Assembly: GCA_949825065.1 (NCBI GenBank)
Contig: OX463846.1
Location: forward strand, 16,526,205 to 16,590,204
DNA length: 64,000 nt
DNA from: Odontocerum albicorne
Taxonomy: Eukaryota > Arthropoda > Insecta > Trichoptera > Odontoceridae
Direction of reading: 5' to 3'
Part shown: piece after piece, positions 57,140 through 64,000 of the stretch
Layout: each line of letters opens with the position of its first letter
How positions within the stretch are numbered: position 1 is the stretch's first letter
Notes under the pieces: generated by a model
What the model was told of the DNA's origin: nothing
The model's database searches: none
Seen by the model: the letters and a program-made list of their open reading frames with translations, nothing else
Position numbers and translations under genes: made by a program

Positions 57140-59210
57140 TTCACCTGCGTACTGTATGGTAAAAGAATCAAAGTACTAATTGTAAACAAATCATGGACAG
57201 CTTGTCCAGAATCCTAAATGCAGTAGATAATCATCCAGAGTATAATGCACAGTTTTTAAGGCGTATCATTTACATTTGTTTGAATTTGTTAACTTTTTAT
57301 GTAGACCGAACTTGGTTTGTGCGGAATATGAAGAAATTTCTCTTAAAATATGAATACTTAAAAAGGTTGTCAGTTACGATTACTTGTATTTTGAACACCG
57401 CTATCCTGCGTGCTATTAATATTGAGCAAAATGTCAGCGGAACAACCGGCCTAAGTTCATCCGGCCAAAGGAAGGCTAATGAGGAGATACAGAGGACACG
57501 TGAGTGGTCGAGTTTCAAAACCTACTTTGATTTATTTTGTGTTTAAGAAAAACCTTGTTTCCCTATTGACTTGTTGGCCCCTGTTAGTGAAAAACGATGG
57601 ATTTGCAGTCACTAATAATAAATTGTTATTGAATGAAAGTTTGTGGCTGGCGGCATATTTTCTGATGACCGTACATACCAATTCTTGACACATATACACG
57701 GTCCCACCAGCAACGTCACCTCGAATCTTGATTCAGGAGTACTCCACGCTTCGACCTACTTCGTTTGACTTTGAGATCCTCAAGTCAATACTCATCACAC
57801 ACCTCCCGGCATTGACTGAGCACTTGGTGCCGAAAATTTCTGTTCTTGTCGTAATCTTTCCAAAGTTCAAAATTCACATGACAGATATCCTCAAAACGTG
57901 GGTGCTGTTCATCGTGGAATATTTTAGCGTTGCATATTTCCTCACAGAGTATGTCGTTTGGTAACCGATCGTCATCTATTCGATGTTAATGTTCAAGCTA
58001 GCATCGGCGAAGATTGTCTTTTGTGTCTGTGTCTTTCAAAACTTGGTGGTCATTTTCCTATCTTTCCTACCGTATTGATAACTTTCTTTTGTATCTGAAA
58101 GAACCAATAATTAATATTATCACCACAATTGAATCATTTACATTATTTATTTTGTTGAAATGCCTTTTGTTTCATATTTCATTGTGTTTTAGTTGTACAC
58201 CGTTCAACTCGGAGGGTTAATTGTCATGTAGCAATATTTTCCAATCAAACAGAAAGATGTTTAAGCGGCCTTAAGTAAAAACTAGACTTAAATCCTAGAT
58301 TGGAAATGAATTAAAAAACTAGACTTTGAAACTAGAAATGCACTTAAAAACTACACTAAATGGATTAAAAATATATGTAAGGGTTCCAACGGGAATTGAC
58401 TTCGCAAACTCTGGATAAGAAAACAAACGTTTTACATATTATACCATTGAGGTGGTCGCGAAACGACAATAACAATGTTCACAATTTGTAAAAAAAAAAC
58501 AATTTTAAGTAAAAAAAAAAAAAACATATCGACACCGTGTAGTACCAAAGACGCTTTTATTATATTGTTACATATTTTTAAACACCTTGAAGGGGTTTGC
58601 ATCCTTAGCGTTAGATATTTAAAAAAAATCTACCCCATTTGATAAGTCAATTCCATTCAAGTCAGTCAATTCAAATGAACGATTAATTTATCATGCTGTA
58701 TTTACTCGATTTGCTTTAACAATGCTTTTTGCACTCCTAAATATAGTTTTTAATTCGTCTATTGTAAGTTTTGTTACAATCCGACTAAGGTATACGAGTA
58801 CATAAATATGAATCAAGATAACTATGAGTGGGTTTATACACTATAATATACATATTTTTAAATATTTAGAGCGGGTTTTGTAACTCGACGACCTTTTACC
58901 TTTACTAGCAGGTAGGCCTGGCCTGTTATGTTGTGAAGGTGGAAGGAACCTTATATCCCAAAATACGCTTATCTTAAGTGGCTCCGCTGCTCATGACGCA
59001 CTCATCACGCTATTTTGCGGGCTAACTTGGTATTTAAGCAAAATATTTGCAAATTAGAATTAGGAGAACTTTTTATTTTACTTAAATTTAATAAAAACTT
59101 GAAGAAAGGAAGAAAAAAGAATCAGCGAAAGACGTTTAATTGGTTCAACCGAGAGATTAACGGAAATTCTTTATCACTCAGAATTTCCGTCTGTGATTTC
59201 CCCCCTAGCC
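57140..59210. other. Unassigned, with open frames of unknown origin
   Basis: A plus-strand frame at 57193-57546 (117 codons) and a minus-strand open stretch at about 57770-57940 (HDEQHPRFEDICHVNFELWK) are less AT-rich than the flanks but match nothing I recognise. At 58200-58480 a decayed minus-strand SINE is likely. An 11-bp hairpin, acggaaattct / agaatttccgt, lies at about 59160-59190. Confidence 0.35.
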
Positions 59211-59211
59211 C

Positions 59212-59961
59212 TTAAGGAGGTATTCTCATTTGGATTTTTTTAAATCGTTTTTTTTTTCATTTTATTTTTTTTATAATCCTTTCTGAATCATTTCCAGTTA
59301 GAAATTTTAAAAAATCTTGAAAATTCGAAAATTTATGAGGGTTTATAGTCGAGCGAACCGGTCAAAAAATGACCTGGGCTTCGCAGCTTTCGAGTCGTCT
59401 ATTGTCGTGGCAGCAGCCTTATTTTCCAAAAATTCTCGTCCAATAGGATTTCTTGAAATAATGAATTGATATTTAGTTTGTCGGGATGTTTTGACAAGTT
59501 TATACCTTGGAATATATCATTAACAGTAAGTTGAAAATATTTACTTTAATTTGTGTAAAAATCGCACTTGAAACTTTAAACGCGTTTCCTGAAGAATCAT
59601 TTTTTAAACTATTACCCATAATAACTCCAAAATTAATTAACCGATTTTAATGAATTAGTACTTATTTTCTTTGCTATACCTCTTTCTATAGTCGGTACTA
59701 GCATTACTTCAATCGATTAATTTTTTCGATTTTTTTCTTCAATTACGGGCATAGTTGACCCCCTCCATCTACGGCGGCCTTACTTCCGGCTTAGTAACAA
59801 TAAATATATATATTTTTTATCGTAAAGTTTAATGAAAGTGTTCTTAAAAAGTAAATAAATATGTCTAAAAAAACAACAATTTAAAAAAATTATTCGTTCA
59901 CTGAAAAAAAATCTTAAAAATCGTCGATTTTTCGGCCCATAAAATGAGAATACCCCCTTAA
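59212..59961. mobile_element. TTAA-flanked non-autonomous element
   Basis: TTAA on both sides (59212-59215 and 59958-59961). Ends ggaggtattctcattt and, inverted, aaatgagaatacccc c, differing at one position over 16. 742 bp inside, without coding. TTAA targets are the hallmark of piggyBac-type insertion. Its ends differ from those of the element at 26549-27226, so it is a separate family. Confidence 0.78.
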
Positions 59962-60208
59962 TAGTACAGAGCTGCACGTGTAATAATAACATATATGAAA
60001 GAAATAAAAAATATGAACCAGGAAAATAAAATGAAATGCTTACCATAAATAGGTCAATATCATTTGTAACAGCTGTTTCGCCATACAATGATCTTGTTGA
60101 ACTGTGAGTTTAGCTTAATTACGTGGATATACTTGTATATCCAAAAATGTTAACATAATGTGCAGTAATATTTTAATTCTTAAATTACTATTTAGACATG
60201 TTCAATAT

Positions 60209-60358
60209 TAGTTGTGGAGGGATTTGGGGTTAAAATTACCTTAAATTGTAAAGGATGTTGATTGCAAATAGGTTCATTTAAATAGGTTCAAGTGTCTTTT
60301 TGCAATTAAGATTCTATACAATTAAAGGTAATTTTAACTCCAAATCACTCCAGAACTA
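60209..60358. mobile_element. TA-flanked MITE, 146 bp
   Basis: Inverted ends gttgtggagggatttggggt and gttctggagtgatttggagt continue to 32 bp with 29 matches, flanked by TA. Non-coding centre. Size and TA target fit a Tc1/mariner-type MITE. Confidence 0.82.
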
Positions 60359-60359
60359 A

Positions 60360-60920
60360 AAGTCACATGTTCACTTTAGCAGTCACATATACGTTTTTGG
60401 CATATAAAACCATTTAGTAAGGCTTTAATCACAGTTTGATAAGACCATAATATGCCGAAAGAGAAAATAAATAAAGGATATAGAACTCTTAAAGCGTTTT
60501 TGTAATTGAAAATTAAGTTCGATGAACTCTATGAAATATTGACAGCATCAATAATATAAATAATATATTTTATACAAAGAAATTCTGGGAAAGAATATAC
60601 GTTCTAAAAATATATGGAATAACTATAAGAGGTTTCCCACAAATAACACTAATCTTTTTCTATACATTTAGTCTAGTACTCAAATGAAGAAAAATTAACA
60701 TTCTTTTATAAAAAAAAATATTTTTAAATAACAGCAACTTTTAGTTACGCTATTTATATTTATTTAATGCGTCATAATTTGATACTCATACAATATAACA
60801 TAATAAATATGTCTCGAAGAACTGTTTTTTTTTCAATATAGCTCTATCTCCATCTTGTAAATGGTTGGCAGAAGGAGTGTACTGAAAATAATATATTTTA
60901 ATGTTATTAAATAATAATAA
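60360..60920. other. AT-rich intergenic
   Basis: No feature recognised. Confidence 0.45.
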
Positions 60921-60924
60921 TATG

Positions 60925-61180
60925 GCAATTTATATGGCGCTGTTAAGAGAGCTGACTCTCCTCAAGTAGATTACGAATATGTTATGAATTTATATGGCGC
61001 TGTTAAGAGAGCTGACTCTCCTCAAGTATGTTAGATTACGAGTATGTTATGAATTTATATGATATGGCGCTGTTAAGATAGCTGACTCTCCTCAAGTAGA
61101 TTACGAGTATGTTATGAATTTATATGGCGCTGTTAAGAGAGCTGACTCTCCTCAAGTAGAGTACGAGTATGTTATAGATT
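60925..61180. repeat. 60-bp minisatellite, four copies
   Basis: tatggcgctgttaagagagc starts at 60933, 60993, 61063 (with one base change) and 61123; spacing 60, 70 and 60. The longer unit has 10 extra bases split between two sites (tatgtta and a 'gatat' repeat). Each unit carries the small dyad gagagctgactctc. Confidence 0.95.
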
Positions 61181-61640
61181 TAATATTATACCGCTTTGAA
61201 AAATTGGTGTCCTTCTTACAAAGACATAAGACTCGAAACGACTTTAAAATTTTATGATAAAAACTCTATATTAGCTTATCATGGTATATAATTGTTAGAT
61301 ATGTTCAGTATATTAAACGTTTTCTGGGAATCTTATTAAATTTTCCACATAAGCCAGGGTCGTTAAAACATCTTAATCCCTCTAAACGTTTTATTAATCT
61401 GATAATAGTGTTTCTCAACATTTACAATTAAGTATCCGAAAAAAACAGTCAGATTTGAGTGAAGGAACTATCTGTCTCATCTAAGCTAGACCTTAAGTCT
61501 TGAAAAGTTTAAGGTTGTTTTTTTTTTCATTTTTATTCTCCTTGAGACTTGTCCGCTTAACGGATGTGGGCGAGTATATTGATTATCCTTATTTGATTCA
61601 CAATAGAGACGTTGTTAATTTTTATTGCCACTGCCTTACG
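61181..61640. other. AT-rich intergenic
   Basis: No gene. A T-run and 'ggatgtgggcgag' patch near 61520-61575 may belong to a SINE. Confidence 0.35.
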
Positions 61641-61644
61641 ATAC

Positions 61645-61760
61645 GACCTCCTCGGCCTAGTTGGTATGGTACTTAGCCTCCAGTCCGGGGGTTAAAGGTT
61701 CGATTACAGAATATAGAAAACGAGTATTTATGCTTCGATCATCATAAAAGAACAGAGAAG
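61645..61760 (+). repeat. tRNA-derived SINE head
   Basis: gacctcctcggcctagttgg (A-box region) and 'aaaggttcgattacaga' (B-box-like) at tRNA spacing. Same family as 52725-53065. Confidence 0.65.
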
Positions 61761-61919
61761 ACATGACACCTCGTCATTCTCATTCGATGATTAAGATTAA
61801 CGTCATGAGAATTTTTAATTTTGCAGTGATGATCTTACTTTTGCTATCCTCGTTGGTATCTCTGTGGTGTTATTCCAGTTCACATATTGCATGCCAAGTA
61901 TTGATCTTATCTGTTTTTG

Positions 61920-62010
61920 AAGAGGCATTTAACTAGCATGTCTGCTAAGTTGCCCTGTTGGATACAGCAGTTTTTCGGTAAGAAGAAGGTTGTAGGTTCA
62001 AATCACACTC
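61920..62010 (+). repeat. tRNA-derived SINE head, second
   Basis: A-box-like 'aactagcatgtctgctaagt' with B-box-like 'taggttcaaatcaca'. Degenerate. Confidence 0.45.
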
Positions 62011-62335
62011 ATAGAAATATTATTTTATTTTCACCATTTTTTCTTAGATATGCATTTGCCACGACGTTTTCTGGTTTATTGAAAATATTTGCTTCAAGTA
62101 TAGATACGTTTTAAAGTAAAAGGTGTTTATTTTAATGGTATGAGATTTATACAGATGACTCCAGCTTATCCAATTGTTAAGTGACATCATACTTGATTCT
62201 GCTCCTTAAAATGACAAAGAAAGTAACAGACTGCCTAAAATTACCGCAGGTGATAAAAAATGTCTTTGTCTGCGAGAATCAATCATTTTAAAGTGTTAAC
62301 TTATTTATCATCCCCATACTCGTATGTTCACAGGA

Positions 62336-63165
62336 ATGCTACAAAGTGTTATCATTAAGGACGGTCTACAACCTGGCAAAAGGTGGACATGATAAGGTTC
62401 GCTGACGATATTGCTATGGTTGCTGAAAGTGAAGAGGAACTACAAGAGGCCTTAACAACTATGGAAAGCATTCTTCAAAATAACTACAGTATGAAGATAA
62501 ATAAAGACAAAACAAAGCTGCTGACTGTAGGCCGAGCGCAGCACCAGATGAGAATAGTGATGTCGGGTAAACCACTAAAAAACACCAAGGAGTTTGTCTA
62601 CCTCGGGAGCAAAATAACATGGGACGGTCGGTCCAAGAGCGAGGTCGACAGCCGTATACATCAGGCTAGACTTGCATTTAATAAAAAGTCGAAAATAATA
62701 GAATCAAATAATATAGACCTAAAACTGAGAATACTCCTCATCAAGACCTATGTATGGAGTATCTTGATGTACGGCTGCGAGACATGGTGCCTATCCGAAA
62801 GAGATAGACGAAGACTAGAGGCTTTTGAGATGTGGTCCTATAGAAGACTATTAGGAATTTCCTGGAGAGACCGCATCACAAATGAAGAGGTTCTCCAACG
62901 AATCGAAGGAGGAAGGCACCTGCTTAGGATCCTGTCCGAAAGGCGTGCAAGATGGATCGGTCATATAATACGACAAAAGGGCCTCTTGCATGCCATAATG
63001 GAGGGTATGACCGAGGGGACAAACTCTAGGAGACGCCCACGCCGAGAGTACCTGGAGGACCTGTTGGTGGACGTGCGCTGCTCAACATATACAGACTTAA
63101 AAAGAGCCGCACAGGACAGGGGGGAATGGAGGAGAAGAGTTCAAATTGCTGCAAACCAGTCTTAG
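62336..63165 (+). mobile_element. LINE endonuclease/reverse-transcriptase, C-terminal part
   Basis: Continuous frame of 260 codons from 62383 to the TAG at 63163. It begins inside the RT domain with the catalytic box IRFADDIAMVAESEEELQ, then YSMKINKDKTK, EFVYLGSKITWDGRSKSE, LIKTYVWSILMYGCETWCLS, FEMWSYRRLLGISWRDRITN and RWIGHIIRQKGLLHAIMEGM. This is the C-terminal half of an insect non-LTR polyprotein. The RT N-terminal half and endonuclease are missing; the preceding 'MLQSVIIKDGLQPGKRWT' is in another frame. The long intact frame makes it the youngest LINE copy here. A relative is at 8590-8765. Confidence 0.9.
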
Positions 63166-63169
63166 GACT

Positions 63170-64000
63170 GCAACCACGGAAAAAGACAACCTGGCTTTTC
63201 TCGTCCTTGAAAACCGTAGCCACTTCAGAGCCGAATAATTATGGCTGTTGTAATAGGCTATTTTTAGGGCATTGGGGAATCAACTTAACGATTTTTAGTG
63301 TTGGAGGAAATTCTAAGGACGATTATTTAAATTCTACTGATTTCAAATGGAATAAAACAGAAAATAATTATCATATAGTCTCTATCATAAACCCGACGGA
63401 TAAAACAAGAACAAAAATAGACAATTTTGTGGTGCCGGGTCTTTATGGAGGGTCAAAGTAGGGTAGAATTGAGTAGAAATTCGGAAAGGTTACGAATCTC
63501 TGTCATAAGGTAACAACAATCGACAAAATGTTAGTAATATTTAAAATTTGTTTTGGCCCAACCATTTAGACTAGATTGGCTTTACACCTTTTTGGCTTCA
63601 CATTCTGAATCACGCCAGATAACGCAACACTCTTAAATGTCTCACCCCGTGAATCATAATAAAAACCTACTCGTATGTTAACCTCTTTATGAGGAAAAAT
63701 GTCTCAAAAAAGAGAACCAGTAAAACCGTAAATCCATTGCTTTTCATCTTTTCACTTAAGGTAGCTGAAATGAAATTTAATTTACAATTGTCACATATTC
63801 CCTCAAACTAAAGAAAAATGATAACATCAAAATATTGTAAAATATTTTTTTATCGTAGATTTATTCAAATTGTACGAATTAACAACGTCTTTGGAGAAAC
63901 TTGAATAGTTTTTAGGCAAAAAATCATGTTAAATGAAACTGAAAACATTTTGTTTCATTTAAAATACTTGAGATGAACATACACATCGATCAATAAGTCC
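63170..64000. other. Right-end intergenic
   Basis: LINE 3' flank and AT-rich DNA; no gene recognised. Confidence 0.45.

Overview
This window looks like AT-rich, intron-dense, transposon-rich insect nuclear DNA, probably lepidopteran but not proven. The support is: spliced genes with GT/AG introns; a GPI-anchored M1 aminopeptidase of the insect midgut type; LINE remnants of the 'FGHVERMNEER' type with 'gggtaggcagag' tails; mariner, hAT and TTAA-flanked elements; and a tRNA-derived SINE family. There are no operons and no bacterial features.

Three host genes are supported, all on the minus strand. (1) The 5' end of a soluble inorganic pyrophosphatase gene (exon 1 at 3119-3305, exon 2 at 1392-1507); its remaining exons lie beyond the left edge. 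It has two in-frame start codons, and the longer product has a presequence-like basic N-terminus. (2) A nearly complete aminopeptidase N gene of 14 coding exons (31484 down to 11079). All splice phases join, giving about 949 residues with GAMEN, HEIAH-x18-E, the catalytic Tyr and a C-terminal GPI signal. The codon carrying the initiator Met is in an upstream exon; 34024-34000 is a phase-compatible candidate. (3) One well-formed exon of a nicotinic acetylcholine receptor alpha-type subunit at 54828-54682, alone in about 30 kb of repeats.

Region by region: 1-3.3 kb pyrophosphatase plus a SINE and a LINE fragment; 4-8.8 kb a dead mariner, a jockey-like LINE and a GC-rich orphan block; 11-34 kb the aminopeptidase, whose introns hold LINE pieces, LTR-like repeats, fold-back elements, a hAT element with target duplication and a TTAA (piggyBac-type) element with an internal 157-bp duplication; 32.9-34.0 kb an internally deleted hAT element with perfect 8-bp target duplications; 35-39.5 kb a mariner-type MITE, an 88-bp minisatellite and an LTR-like repeat; 40.0-45.45 kb a satellite array of about 330-bp monomers, with a partial two-monomer higher-order pattern and a 110-bp LINE tail inserted in it; 45.45-46.02 kb a broken mariner cut by a 200-N gap; 46.2-54 kb LINE, SINE and Tc1/mariner debris; 54.7 kb the receptor exon; 56-63 kb a hAT element, a TTAA element, a TA-flanked MITE, a 60-bp minisatellite, SINEs and a LINE reverse-transcriptase remnant.

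The host genes do not form a pathway: pyrophosphatase is housekeeping, the aminopeptidase is a secretory-pathway membrane ectoenzyme, and the receptor is neuronal. I found no convincing new multi-gene system. The most unusual structures are the satellite array with its snap-back junctions, the fold-back elements in aminopeptidase introns, and the palindromes.
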